DNA of 64,000 nucleotides from Paenibacillus albicereus (GCF_012676905.1 NZ_CP051428.1:3992001-4056000); one strand, 5' to 3'; numbered from the stretch's first letter, positions 7,945 to 16,423 are shown. Program-made: numbers and translations. The notes: generated by a model from the sequence alone, not told the origin.

Positions 7945-8457
7945 ATGAATCGTCAAGGCAAAGCGGTGCTCGGCGCCGCCCTCGTCCTGCTCGGCGCGTA
8001 TTTGATGCTCCAGCAGGGCAGCCGAATCGGCCCCGCTCAGATTTTCGGCCATTTCTGGCCGAGCCTGTTCGTCATTCCGCTCGGCATCTTCTTCCACTGG
8101 ATGTACTTCTCCCTGATGCAGCGCAAAGCGGCTGGACTGCTCATCCCGGGGGGCATCCTGCTCGGAGCCGGGCTCGTCTGCCAGTTCGCCATGCTGCTCG
8201 ACAACTGGGGCTCGATCTGGCCCGGCTTCATTTTGGCCGTCGCCTTCGGCTTGTGGGAATTTTACTGGTTCGGCAGCCGCAACCGCTGGCTGCTCATCCC
8301 GATCAACATCCTGCTCGTGCTCAGCCTCTTGTTCGGGGCCGTCTTCTCGATCAGCGCGCTGACCTCCGGCCTGGACAGCTATTATCCGTACGCCGCTCTC
8401 GCGCTCATCCTCGGCGGCTCGTTCCTGCTGCTCTCGCGCAAGACGAGCGGAGTCTGA
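7945..8457 (+). CDS. Multi-pass membrane protein, LiaI/LiaF-like TM region
   Basis: About 170 residues with five or six TM helices and almost no soluble part. The opening (LGAALVLLGAYLML, then GHFWPSLFVIPLGIFF) looks like the short TM module of LiaF/DUF5668-type proteins involved in envelope sensing, but the LiaF C-terminal domain is absent. ATG at 7945 is taken as start; an in-frame GTG at 7933 is possible, since AAAGG lies at 7926-7930. It is monocistronic and ends at a strong terminator. Confidence 0.7.
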   Translation: MNRQGKAVLGAALVLLGAYLMLQQGSRIGPAQIFGHFWPSLFVIPLGIFFHWMYFSLMQRKAAGLLIPGGILLGAGLVCQFAMLLDNWGSIWPGFILAVAFGLWEFYWFGSRNRWLLIPINILLVLSLLFGAVFSISALTSGLDSYYPYAALALILGGSFLLLSRKTSGV

Positions 8458-8497
8458 ACGAGGCTTCGGCTTCGCGCAAGCGGATCGGCACGACAAG

Positions 8498-8535
8498 AAG
8501 CTCCATTCGGAACCGGGTTCCGAATGGAGCTTTTT
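8498..8535 (+). terminator. Terminator between convergent genes
   Basis: A perfect 15-bp stem (AAGCTCCATTCGGAA / TTCCGAATGGAGCTT) with a 5-nt loop is followed by TTT. It ends the membrane-protein gene and separates it from the Bce-type permease gene that converges on it. Confidence 0.88.
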
Positions 8536-8579
8536 GGCCATCAAGCTTCGTCCTCGCATGCTGCCGGCGTGCCGGCGGC

Positions 8580-10532
8580 TCAGGAACGCGACTCGCGAAC
8601 GATGCTGCGCGTGTACGTGATCCAGGAAATCAGGCAGTAGGCCGCCTGCATCAGGATGTAGACGCCCATGACGACCAGGCCGTACATCCATACCGGCTGC
8701 CGGAGCAGCATCCCGAGCGGCTGCATCGCGAACAGGCTGTGCACGATGCCGACGAGGCACGGCACGAGGTAGAGCAGGCCGACCTGAACGCCGACCGTGC
8801 GGCGCAGCTCGCCGGCGGTGAGGCCGATCCGGTTCAAGGCGCGGAACTGGCTGCGGTCCTCCTGCAGCTCGGTGAACAGCTTGAAGTAGAGCAGGCTTCC
8901 CGAAGCGATGAAGAACAGCGCGCTGATGAACAGGCCGATGAATACGGTGAGGCCGATCGCCTGCCTCATCTGGACGTACTCCGAGACGCGATAGGTTTGC
9001 GCCTGCTCCTTGCCGGCCGGCGTGAGCGCATCGGAGAAGCGCTTCACGTCATCCAGGCGCTGCTCCCAGTCCGCCAGCTCGAAGCCGCGGAACGTCAGCG
9101 CGGCGGATGCCGGCGCTGCGGCCATCCACTGCTCCAGCTGCCCGTCGGGCACGACGAGCAGCCAATTCGCCTGCGCGACCGGACTCATGACGGTGCCGTA
9201 CGCGGTTTCCTCCAGCTTGAGCCGCAGCGGCGCGTCGCCGATCCGTCCCTGCAGCTCGCTTTCGCCGCGCTCCTCGGCCTCCATGTCCCGATAAGGCTGG
9301 ACGAGGAAGCCCGTGCCGGCCGCGTCTTCCGCGAAGCTCCGCTCAGGCAGCCCCATCCGTTTCGCCTCGCGGTTGTAGTCCCGCAGCGAGACGATCATCG
9401 CCTCGCCCGGGCTTTCGGCGGTCCAGCGCGTCCCCTCGCCGTTGAGGCCGGCTGCGAGCAGCCCCTTCACCTCGACGCGCTCCTTCACGGCCCCGCCCTC
9501 CTGCTCCAGCAGCGCCTCGGCCTTGGCGGGGTCCATGACCGAGTGGCCCTCCCCCTGTTCCACATAGCCGACCGTATACGGCGTAAACTCCAGAATCTGG
9601 TCGCGCTGCACCTTTTGGAACACGTACACCGTGCTGGCCGCGCTCATGACGATCGCGCCCAGCACCGTCACGACGAACAGGATGCGGGCGTTGTCCTTGA
9701 TGCGGAACGCCAGCTGCGAGATCGCCAGCAGGTTCGTTCCTTTATAGTAGAAGCTTTTGCGGCGCTGCAGCAGCCGGATGACCGCGACGCTCAGCTGCGT
9801 GTACAGGAAGTAGGTGCCGAGCACCGTCAAGCCGATGATCGGCAGCGCCAGCACGATGAACGTCTGGGCCGTAGCCAGCGCCGCCATGCCGTAGCCGGCG
9901 GCGAGCGAGACGGCGGCGACAGCCGACAGCAACGGCGAGAAGGCCGGCGGCCGCTTCGGGCGACGTCCCTCGCCCAGCAGGTCGATGATCTCCGTCCGTC
10001 CGACGCGCATCGCACTCAGCAGCGAGATGACGAAGAACACCAGCAGGAAGCCGCCGGCCGTCAGCAGCACCGCCTGGCCCGGCACGAGGAAGCGGATCGG
10101 CACGTCGGTGCCGATCAGCACGCCGAGCGCCAGGATGAACAGCTTGCTCAGCAGGATGCCGAGGCCGAGGCCGGCCGCGATCGACAACGCCGCGACGGCC
10201 AGGCTTTCGTAGACGACCATCTTGCGCAGCTGGCCGCGCGTCGTGCCGAACAGCGTCAGCAGGCCGAACTCCTTCTTGCGCGTCTTGACGAACGCCGAGC
10301 TGGAGTAGAGGACGAAGAAGAACGAGAAGATGATGATGAGGTAGAGGCAGATCTCCATCATTTTCTCCACCCGCTGCGCCTGCGCGATCTTGCCGTTCAC
10401 GACATCTGGGTGCAGCAGGAACGAGGCATACAGATAAAAGATGAGGACCGAGAAGACGCTGCTCAGGAAAAACGCCGCATACGAGCGCCAGTTGCCGCGG
10501 ATGTTGTTAAGCGCGAGCGAACGGAACGTCAT
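8580..10532 (-). CDS. BceB/VraG-type ABC transporter permease
   Basis: A 650-residue permease of the peptide-antibiotic sensing and detoxification class (BceB, FtsX/MacB-related). It shows the expected ten-TM plan: a helix at 15-40, a three-helix FtsX-like block near 50-170, more helices to about 310, a large extracellular region of roughly 200 residues (about 315-530), then three C-terminal helices. That extracellular domain senses bacitracin-like or lantibiotic peptides in characterised members. GGGAGG precedes the ATG by 8 nt. It overlaps the ATPase gene by 26 nt and is the last gene of the module. Confidence 0.93.
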   Translation of the reverse strand: MTFRSLALNNIRGNWRSYAAFFLSSVFSVLIFYLYASFLLHPDVVNGKIAQAQRVEKMMEICLYLIIIFSFFFVLYSSSAFVKTRKKEFGLLTLFGTTRGQLRKMVVYESLAVAALSIAAGLGLGILLSKLFILALGVLIGTDVPIRFLVPGQAVLLTAGGFLLVFFVISLLSAMRVGRTEIIDLLGEGRRPKRPPAFSPLLSAVAAVSLAAGYGMAALATAQTFIVLALPIIGLTVLGTYFLYTQLSVAVIRLLQRRKSFYYKGTNLLAISQLAFRIKDNARILFVVTVLGAIVMSAASTVYVFQKVQRDQILEFTPYTVGYVEQGEGHSVMDPAKAEALLEQEGGAVKERVEVKGLLAAGLNGEGTRWTAESPGEAMIVSLRDYNREAKRMGLPERSFAEDAAGTGFLVQPYRDMEAEERGESELQGRIGDAPLRLKLEETAYGTVMSPVAQANWLLVVPDGQLEQWMAAAPASAALTFRGFELADWEQRLDDVKRFSDALTPAGKEQAQTYRVSEYVQMRQAIGLTVFIGLFISALFFIASGSLLYFKLFTELQEDRSQFRALNRIGLTAGELRRTVGVQVGLLYLVPCLVGIVHSLFAMQPLGMLLRQPVWMYGLVVMGVYILMQAAYCLISWITYTRSIVRESRS

Positions 10533-11283
10533 CGAAATTCCCTCCCAGCACGCTCAGCGAATCCAGAATCTGCTGGAAAAACGCCTGGCGGTTGTCTCCC
10601 CGGCGGATCTCCGAGAAGAACCGCCCGTCCTTGATGAACAGGATTCGCTTGCAGTAGCTCGCGCTGAACGGATCATGCGTCACCATCAGCACCGTCGCGC
10701 CCAGCCGCTCGTTCAGATCCTTGAGCGACTCCATCACGTCCTTGGCCGCCTTGGAATCGAGGTTGCCCGTCAGCTCGTCGGCCAGCAGCAGCGACGGCTC
10801 GTGGATGATCGCCCGCGCGATCGCGGCGCGCTGCTTCTGCCCGCCGGACACCTCGTACGGTCGCTTCTCGAGGATCGCCGCGATGCCGAGCAGCGACGCC
10901 ACCGGCTGCAGCGCCCGCTCGATCTGCGCCGGCGGCTTGCCCTCCAGCACGAGCGGCAACGCGATGTTCTCCTTGAGGTTCAGCGTGTCCAGCAGGTTGA
11001 AGTCCTGGAACACGAAGCCGAGCTCGCGCCGGCGGAACAGCGCCAGCTTGCGGTCGCTCAGGCCCGACGGATCGATGCCGCGCACGCTGATGCTGCCCGA
11101 GGTCGGCTTGTCGATCGTCGCCAGCAGGTTGAGCAGCGTCGTCTTGCCGCTGCCCGACGGCCCCATGACGCCGACGAACTCGCCCGGCTGCACGGCCAGG
11201 TCGATGCCGTCGAGCGCCTTGTAGCTGACCTCTCCTTTGGTGCTGTAGATTTTTCCGAGCGCCTTTACTTCCAATACGTTCAT
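10507..11283 (-). CDS. BceA-type ABC transporter ATP-binding protein
   Basis: A 258-residue ATPase of the LolD/MacB class. Walker A GPSGSGKTT is near residue 40, the Q-loop at VFQDF, the signature VSGGQKQR near 143, and Walker B LLLADE right after, followed by the D-loop. It pairs with the downstream permease. The ATG at 11283 follows GGGAGG at 9 nt. About 100 nt separate it from the kinase gene, and that gap carries a promoter-like region, so the transporter genes may be transcribed separately under control of the response regulator. Confidence 0.95.
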   Translation of the reverse strand: MNVLEVKALGKIYSTKGEVSYKALDGIDLAVQPGEFVGVMGPSGSGKTTLLNLLATIDKPTSGSISVRGIDPSGLSDRKLALFRRRELGFVFQDFNLLDTLNLKENIALPLVLEGKPPAQIERALQPVASLLGIAAILEKRPYEVSGGQKQRAAIARAIIHEPSLLLADELTGNLDSKAAKDVMESLKDLNERLGATVLMVTHDPFSASYCKRILFIKDGRFFSEIRRGDNRQAFFQQILDSLSVLGGNFDDVPFARA

Positions 11284-11357
11284 GAATCGATGCCTCCCGT
11301 TTTGCCTTGGATGGGTTCAGTATACCCTCCGGCGAGTGGTCCTCCCATCGATCGGGC

Positions 11358-11372
11358 TTACAGGCAAGGTGA
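11358..11372 (-). promoter_or_regulatory. Candidate BceR-type operator before the transporter genes
   Basis: On the minus strand TCACC-5 nt-TGTAA (11372 to 11358) resembles the imperfect repeat bound by BceR-like regulators (TnACA, 4 nt, TGTAA), with one substitution and one extra spacer base. A TATACT -10 element without a good -35 lies downstream at about 11322-11327, which would suit activator-dependent transcription. Confidence 0.4.
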
Positions 11373-11387
11373 CAACATTGAAAGCTT

Positions 11388-12503
11388 TCAGCCGAGCCGA
11401 TGGATCGCCCCGCTCTCGAAGCCGATACGCACGACCGTGCCCTCTCCTGCCTCGGAGCTCAGCTCCAGGGTCAGCCCAAGCTTGCCCGCCACCTGACGGC
11501 ACAGGTACAGGCCCATGCCGGTCGATTCCTCGGAGCGCCTTCCGTTTTCCCCGGTGAAAAACGGATCGAACACGCGCGGCACATCCTGCGCGGGAATGCC
11601 GATGCCCTCGTCGGCCACCTCGATCCAGGCCGATCCGTCCGCAACGGAGCCGATCCGGATGTCGAGCCGCTTGGCGCCGGGCTTGAGCTTGGAGTATTTG
11701 ACGGCGTTGCCGATGAGCTGGACGAGCAGGAACAGCACCCACTTGCCGTCGGTCTCGACCCAAGCCTCGCCTTCGATCCGGGGATAAACGCCCGCCGCGA
11801 TCAGCAGCCGCTTGTGCTGGTTCACGGCCTCGCGCGCGGCGTCATGCAGCGCGATGCGGCGCGGATGCAGGTCCAGCCCGAACTCCTCCAGCCTCGCCGT
11901 ATGCAGCATCTGCTCGAGGCCGCGCGTCAGCCGGTCCGTCTCCTCGCGCAGGCTGTCCGTCAGCTCGCGCAGCTCCTCGCGGCCGAGCCCCGCCTTGGCC
12001 GCATGGCTTTGGGCGATCAGGTCGATCACCGACACCGGCGTCTTCATGTGATGCACCCATTGGTACACAAAATGCCGATGCAGCTCCCGCTCGCGGTCAT
12101 GCGCCTGAAGCCGGTCCTGCGCCATGCGGCTCAGTCCTTCCAGCATGCGTGCCGTCCGGCGCTGCTCCGGCGTCGCGGCTCCCTGCAGCGGCCGCCAGCC
12201 GGGGACATCGACGAGGCGGAGCAGGCCGTCGAGATAGCTGCGCTGGCGAAGGAAGCCGATGCCGAAGGCCGCCGCCGCCACGGCCGCGGACAGCAGCCAG
12301 AAATAGAGCAGGTTGCTCCAATCCATCCTCTGTCCGGTGCCGGTGCGCTCGAGGTACCAGACGATCGAGCCGGCGCCGAGCGACAGCGCCAGCACGGCCG
12401 CCGCAGCAAGCCGCCCGCGCGCGTACAGTCGCAGCGCCCGCAATGTGCGGGGCAGGCGGCCGCCCGAGCCGCCTCCGCCCGCCGCGGCCGTCGAGCGGCT
12501 CAT
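11388..12503 (-). CDS. BceS-type intramembrane-sensing histidine kinase
   Basis: About 371 residues: two TM helices near 32-50 and 64-85 joined by a very short extracytoplasmic loop, the hallmark of kinases that sense through a Bce transporter. The DHp phospho-accepting His is in YQWVHHMKTPVS, and the HATPase domain shows N (LIGNAVKYS), G1 (EVADEGIGI) and G2 (GMGLYLC) boxes. I chose the ATG at 12503, with GAGG just upstream; an in-frame ATG at 12587 would overlap the response regulator gene by 17 nt but lacks a visible ribosome binding site. Confidence 0.93.
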   Translation of the reverse strand: MSRSTAAAGGGGSGGRLPRTLRALRLYARGRLAAAAVLALSLGAGSIVWYLERTGTGQRMDWSNLLYFWLLSAAVAAAAFGIGFLRQRSYLDGLLRLVDVPGWRPLQGAATPEQRRTARMLEGLSRMAQDRLQAHDRERELHRHFVYQWVHHMKTPVSVIDLIAQSHAAKAGLGREELRELTDSLREETDRLTRGLEQMLHTARLEEFGLDLHPRRIALHDAAREAVNQHKRLLIAAGVYPRIEGEAWVETDGKWVLFLLVQLIGNAVKYSKLKPGAKRLDIRIGSVADGSAWIEVADEGIGIPAQDVPRVFDPFFTGENGRRSEESTGMGLYLCRQVAGKLGLTLELSSEAGEGTVVRIGFESGAIHRLG

Positions 12504-12570
12504 CGGGACCTCTTCGCGGCCGGACAGGGCTTGTCCGGACCGCCGCTTGCCGTGTCCACGACTATCGGCA

Positions 12571-13362
12571 TCATAAGCCCCCTCCATCCGGACCGGCAGC
12601 CAGGTCGGCGTCGTTCAGCCGGTAGCCCTGCCCGCGATGCGTCTCCAGCACGCCGCCGAGGCCGAGCTCCTCCAGCTTGCGGCGCAGACGCGTCACGTTG
12701 ACGGTAAGCGTATTGTCGTCGACGAACGCCGTGTCGTCCCACAAGCTCTCCAGCAGTCGGTCGCGCGAGACGATCGCGCCGTCCGCCTCGAGCAGCGCCT
12801 CGGCGAGCAGCCGCTCGTTGCGGCTCAGCTGCGCCGACTGCTCGCGCCAGAGGAGCAGGCTGCGGCTGATGTCCAGCCGCAGCGCGCCGCAGCGCAGCTC
12901 GAAGCTGCCGGCCGGCGCGCCGTGTCCCGGCTTGTCGGAGGCTTGAGGATCATGAGCACGCTCCGCCCCTTCCCCGGAACGTGGCGCCGCGGCGTATTCG
13001 CCGTAGCTGCGCCGCAGCGCGCTCTTGATTTTGGCCAGCAGCAGATCGAGATGGATCGGCTTGGTCACGTAGTCGTCTCCGCCGTTCTCGATCGCCATCA
13101 CCTGATCCATCTCTCCCGATCGGGCCGAGATGAAGAGGACCGGGGCGTTGGAGCGCTGGCGGAACTGCCGGCACCAATAAAAGCCGTCGAAGTACGGCAG
13201 ATTGATGTCCATCAGCACGAGATGGGGCTGCTGCTCCTCGAAGTCGAGCGTCAGTTCTTTCATCCGCTGGGCCCGCTGCGGCTCGAAGCCGTAGCGCTCC
13301 AGGGCTTCTCCGAGCAGACGGGCGATCTTGTCGTCGTCCTCGACGATCGTAATGCGATACAT
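12571..13362 (-). CDS. BceR-type OmpR-family response regulator
   Basis: About 263 residues. Receiver domain 1-120 has the acidic pair EDDD near 8-11, the phospho-acceptor Asp in VLMDINLPYFDG near 55, and Lys in YVTKPI near 105. A Gly/Ala/Ser-rich linker of about 35 residues, longer than usual, leads to the winged-helix domain ending in TVNVTRLRRKL. The ATG at 13362 follows AAGGAGAGG; the longer frame to 13509 has a non-homologous N-terminus. It is the first gene of the regulator-kinase-ATPase-permease module. Confidence 0.93.
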   Translation of the reverse strand: MYRITIVEDDDKIARLLGEALERYGFEPQRAQRMKELTLDFEEQQPHLVLMDINLPYFDGFYWCRQFRQRSNAPVLFISARSGEMDQVMAIENGGDDYVTKPIHLDLLLAKIKSALRRSYGEYAAAPRSGEGAERAHDPQASDKPGHGAPAGSFELRCGALRLDISRSLLLWREQSAQLSRNERLLAEALLEADGAIVSRDRLLESLWDDTAFVDDNTLTVNVTRLRRKLEELGLGGVLETHRGQGYRLNDADLAAGPDGGGL

Positions 13363-13593
13363 GAGGTCGATCCTCTCCTTGATGGTTCCATTTCCTTGCC
13401 TGACGTTAAGTTTATCATATCCCGAACTCCGTCCCGACTGGACCGTAGACGGGGCCGTTTTTCGGCGCCGGCTGGACCTGGGTAGAGATTTCCATCCCGA
13501 AAGCTTCACTCCCGAAACTTCTCCGTCGATGTATCGTATGTTGGCTCAAACGGCCGGTTGCCGGCAACGTTCACTTACCAGGAGGTTTTGTCC

Positions 13594-13920
13594 ATGTCTT
13601 TGCCCAAAGTACTGCGGCTCATCAGCGGCATCTGCGAGGGGCTGCTCGCCATCCCGATTCTCGGCGGCCTGTTCGTCATCTCCAGCGGCTATGCCGCCCT
13701 CGGCTTCATGTTCGTGTTCCACCTGATCGTGCTGTTCGTCTCGCTCTCGCACCGCGAGCCCGTGTACGGCAGCGCCGCCGGCCTTGCCGCTTCGCTGCTT
13801 GGCTGGATTCCTTTCCTCGGCTTCTTCCTGCATCTCATCTCCGCGCTGCTCCTCGTCGTCTCGGCGTTCCAGGGAGGGCCTCGCCGCCCCGAGCGTTACG
13901 GTCCGCCTCCACGGTATTGA
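13594..13920 (+). CDS. Small three-TM membrane protein
   Basis: 108 residues with three or four hydrophobic helices and a basic, Pro-rich tail (GPRRPERYGPPPRY). No family was recognised. The ATG at 13594 follows AGGAGG at 8 nt. It stands alone, divergent from the Bce regulator, and ends at a strong terminator, so it is a single-gene unit. A role near the Bce module is not indicated beyond proximity. Confidence 0.7.
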   Translation: MSLPKVLRLISGICEGLLAIPILGGLFVISSGYAALGFMFVFHLIVLFVSLSHREPVYGSAAGLAASLLGWIPFLGFFLHLISALLLVVSAFQGGPRRPERYGPPPRY

Positions 13921-13944
13921 GCTTCTCCCGTCTTGATCGATTCC

Positions 13945-13977
13945 GCGCCCCGGACGCCAGCGTCCGGGGCCTTTTTC
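13945..13977 (+). terminator. Rho-independent terminator
   Basis: A 10-bp perfect stem GCCCCGGACG / CGTCCGGGGC with a 4-nt loop is followed by CTTTTT. It closes the small membrane-protein gene. Confidence 0.9.
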
Positions 13978-14018
13978 CGTTTCGGCCTCGCCGCGGCGAC
14001 CCGGTCGCGGCGGCCCGG

Positions 14019-14075
14019 TTGCCTGACCGCTGACGCGTATGGTACAATAATCATCAATAATGACTGACGTTCATT
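14019..14075 (+). promoter_or_regulatory. tetR promoter and first TetR operator
   Basis: TTGCCT (14019-14024), 18 nt, TACAAT (14043-14048) forms the promoter. Just downstream at 14059-14075 lies AATGACTGACGTTCATT, an imperfect copy (two changes) of the palindrome found at 14702. Its place after the -10 suggests autorepression. Confidence 0.75.
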
Positions 14076-14099
14076 CATTTGATGCGAGGAGGAACGCCT

Positions 14100-14681
14100 G
14101 TGGACAAGCGGGAACGGATCATCGAGGCCGCGCTTGAGGTCTTTCAAGAGCTCGGCATCGAGAAGGCGAAGATTTCCGACATCGTCAAGCGGGCCGGCAT
14201 CGCGCAGGGCACGTTCTATCTGTACTTCCCCTCCAAGCTGGCGCTCATGCCGGCGATCGCGGAGATCATGGTGGGGCGGATTCTGGAGCGGCTGCAGGAG
14301 ATCCGTCCGGACGGCTCCGCGCGCGGCCAGCTGAACGGCATGGTCGAGGCGATCTTCGCCGTGACCGAGACCCATCGCGACCTGACGGCGCTCATCTACT
14401 CCGGCATCACCCAGACCGAGCATGTGCGCGAGTGGGAATCGATCTACGATCCGATCTACGGCTGGATCCGCGAGCGTCTGGAGCTGTTCCGCGAGCGGGG
14501 CGAGATTCGTCCGTCCGCGCGGCCGGACTTCTCGGCGCGGCTCGTGCTCGGACTGATCGAGACGGCCGCCGAGCAGAACTTCCTCTACGCTTCCGCCGAG
14601 GGCGAAGCGATTGCCGAGCACAAGGCGGAGCTGAAGCAGTTCCTCGCCGCAGCGCTCGGATCGGAGCCGCTCGATTGTTAA
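14100..14681 (+). CDS. TetR/AcrR-family repressor of the SMR efflux pair
   Basis: 193 residues: an N-terminal HTH domain (ERIIEAALEVFQE ... ISDIVKRAGIAQGTFYLYFPSK, residues 5-50) and a helical ligand-binding C-terminal domain. The GTG at 14100 follows GAGGAGG at 7 nt, which decides it over ATG 14079. The same 17-nt operator-like sequence occurs before this gene and before the SMR genes, so the protein most likely represses both and is released by an SMR substrate such as a cationic compound. Confidence 0.9.
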   Translation: MDKRERIIEAALEVFQELGIEKAKISDIVKRAGIAQGTFYLYFPSKLALMPAIAEIMVGRILERLQEIRPDGSARGQLNGMVEAIFAVTETHRDLTALIYSGITQTEHVREWESIYDPIYGWIRERLELFRERGEIRPSARPDFSARLVLGLIETAAEQNFLYASAEGEAIAEHKAELKQFLAAALGSEPLDC

Positions 14682-14718
14682 GGGCGGTTCTTTCGCCACA
14701 TAATGACTGACAGTCATT
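14675..14718 (+). promoter_or_regulatory. SMR promoter with perfect TetR operator
   Basis: TTGTTA (14675-14680), 18 nt, CATAAT (14699-14704) is overlapped by the palindrome AATGACT-GAC-AGTCATT at 14702-14718. Binding there would block RNA polymerase. The -35 hexamer overlaps the tetR stop codon. About 115 nt of leader follow before the first SMR start. Confidence 0.8.
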
Positions 14719-14833
14719 CATTTATTATCGTTGCCGTGCCTCATGGTCCAAAATGCGATGGCCGGGTTGGACTCAAACCGCCCCGTCCAGGCTAAAACTA
14801 CATTCATGCTGGTTTCAGAAAGGAGCTCTTCCC

Positions 14834-15196
14834 ATGTCTTCTCAAGCCATCGCCGGGGCCAAGCCCCGGATGAACAAGGGCTGGCTGTTCGTCGCGCTCA
14901 CCTGCGTCATGGAGCTGGTGTGGGTATACGGGTTCCATACGGCCACCGCGCCGCTCCACTTCGTTCTGGTCGTCGCCGTCATCGCCGTCGACTTCTATTT
15001 CCTGTTCCGCGCCTGCGAGCTGCTGCCGACCGGCACCGTCTACGCCATCTTCGCCGCCGCCGGCACCGCCGGGACGGCGCTCATGGACCTCCTGCTGTTC
15101 GGCGGCTCGCTCAGCCTCGCCAAGCTCGGCTTCATGGCGCTGCTGCTGGCCGGAGTCGTCCTGCTCAAGCTTGCCGACGGCAAGGACGGGCATTAA
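14834..15196 (+). CDS. SMR-family efflux subunit, YkkC-like
   Basis: 120 residues, four TM helices after a basic N-terminal extension of about 15 residues. The membrane-embedded Glu common to SMR pumps is in CVMELVWVYGF, and the PTGTVYAIFAAAGTAGT segment matches YkkC-type subunits of paired SMR proteins. The partner gene starts 31 nt downstream. Family members export guanidinium or quaternary cations by proton antiport as a heterodimer. The ATG follows AAGGAG at 8 nt. Control here appears to be by TetR rather than by a guanidine riboswitch. Confidence 0.9.
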   Translation: MSSQAIAGAKPRMNKGWLFVALTCVMELVWVYGFHTATAPLHFVLVVAVIAVDFYFLFRACELLPTGTVYAIFAAAGTAGTALMDLLLFGGSLSLAKLGFMALLLAGVVLLKLADGKDGH

Positions 15197-15227
15197 GTCT
15201 GCACGGCTATAGAGAGGAGGAATCATC

Positions 15228-15542
15228 ATGGGTTGGCTGTGCGTCTTGACCGCGGCGTTCTGCGAGGTAGCGGGCGTCGTCGGCTTGAATCGCTTCACCG
15301 AGCGCAAGACGCTGCGGAACGCGCTCTGGTTCATCGGCGGCTTCGCCGCCTCGTTCGGCTTGCTGTACGCTTCGTTCCAGTACTTGCAGCTCAGCGTCGC
15401 CTACACGGTATGGATCGGGCTCGGCACCTCGCTGGCCGTCATCGTCAACATGCTGTTATTCGGCGAATCCCGCAGCCCGCTGCGGCTGTTCAGCCTGGCA
15501 CTCATCATCGTCGGTGTGACGGGGCTGAAGGCCGTGTCGTAA
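15228..15542 (+). CDS. SMR-family efflux subunit, YkkD-like
   Basis: 104 residues, four TM helices, with the conserved Glu in AAFCEVAGVVGLN (residue 13) and the conserved YTVWIGLGTS segment in helix 3. It is the second half of the heterodimeric pump with the preceding gene; AGAGAGGAGG lies before its ATG. No terminator is visible after it. Confidence 0.9.
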   Translation: MGWLCVLTAAFCEVAGVVGLNRFTERKTLRNALWFIGGFAASFGLLYASFQYLQLSVAYTVWIGLGTSLAVIVNMLLFGESRSPLRLFSLALIIVGVTGLKAVS

Positions 15543-15548
15543 TTAAAC

Positions 15549-15577
15549 TTGATATTATATCCAATTTTGGATATTGA
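15549..15577 (+). promoter_or_regulatory. Candidate promoter with overlapping inverted repeat
   Basis: TTGATA (15549-15554), 17 nt, TATTGA (15572-15577) is a weak promoter, and an inverted repeat ATATCC-6 nt-GGATAT (15557-15574) fills its spacer. It lies between the SMR genes and the CPBP protease gene and could be a repressor site for the latter. Confidence 0.35.
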
Positions 15578-15678
15578 ACATTACCTCCCTTTGCTTTACA
15601 CTCAACTCATTGTGCAGTGACGTTGACCAGGGAGGTTTTTTTGTTGAAGATAAGAATGATGTCGCGAGGCCCGAAAAA

Positions 15679-16353
15679 ATGCTTCCTCTAGCAGCTGAAC
15701 GCTTACAAACGATTCCCTCATTGAGCCGCAGCGAGTTATTGCGCTTCCTCGGCATCTGGCTGGGGATGCAGGTGCTGCTGGTGGGCACAGCCTTGATCTT
15801 GCGGGGAGAAGGACCTTCCTCTCTTTTTTGGAGTTCAGCCGCCATGCTGCTCTCCTATGTCGTTGCCTTCGCCTGCTCCCGAACCGCTCTGGCGGCCGCT
15901 CTTGACCGACTGAACGTGCCGGCGCTGCGGCGTCCTGCCTCGTGGGGGCTGTTTGCCGCCGCGTTCCTCATCCTACTCTCAGCAGCTCTAGTGTTCAGCG
16001 GTCTGAGCTGGGACGATCCAGCTGCCAACCAGGAGCTTTACGCCAACCGGTTGGACATCCGTACGGGCTGGCTGTATGCGGCAAGCCTGCTCCTGCTCAC
16101 GGTCCTGCTGCCGATCGGCGAGGAGCTCGTCTTTCGCGGCCTGCTCCTCCGATTTTTCGAGTCACGATGGGGCTGGCTGCGCGGCGCGCTTTTGACTTCA
16201 GTTCTATTCGGATTCCTTCATACCGACCTGTTCTTCACGATGGCCCTTTTCGGATTCGTGTTCAGCCTGCTTCAACGATACGCCGGCTCCATCCTGTTTG
16301 CGATCCTGCTTCACATCTCGTGGAATACGTTCAGCCTGCTGCTGCTGGCTTGA
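15679..16353 (+). CDS. CPBP-family intramembrane metalloprotease
   Basis: About 224 residues with several TM helices. The CPBP/Abi signature is complete: EELVFRG (EExxxR) near residue 153, FGFLH about 33 residues later, and HISWN close to the C-terminus. Members cleave membrane proteins or act in bacteriocin self-immunity. The start is uncertain: ATG 15679 has GAGG 6 nt upstream. A much stronger GGGAGG at 15631-15636 instead faces a short frame at TTG 15645 that ends after 15 codons, so either a leader peptide or a frameshift exists. Confidence 0.8.
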   Translation: MLPLAAERLQTIPSLSRSELLRFLGIWLGMQVLLVGTALILRGEGPSSLFWSSAAMLLSYVVAFACSRTALAAALDRLNVPALRRPASWGLFAAAFLILLSAALVFSGLSWDDPAANQELYANRLDIRTGWLYAASLLLLTVLLPIGEELVFRGLLLRFFESRWGWLRGALLTSVLFGFLHTDLFFTMALFGFVFSLLQRYAGSILFAILLHISWNTFSLLLLA

Positions 16354-16423
16354 CCCATTGACGAGCCTGGATATGGCGTATACGATGAGGATAAATATCC
16401 CATTCCAGGAAAGGCTGGCTATC

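Noticed and set aside
7773-10634. 953-codon plus-strand frame
   Set aside because: It runs antisense to the Bce permease and through the sense frame of the small membrane-protein gene; residue composition (Arg, Gln, Ala, Asp) is that of a shadow.
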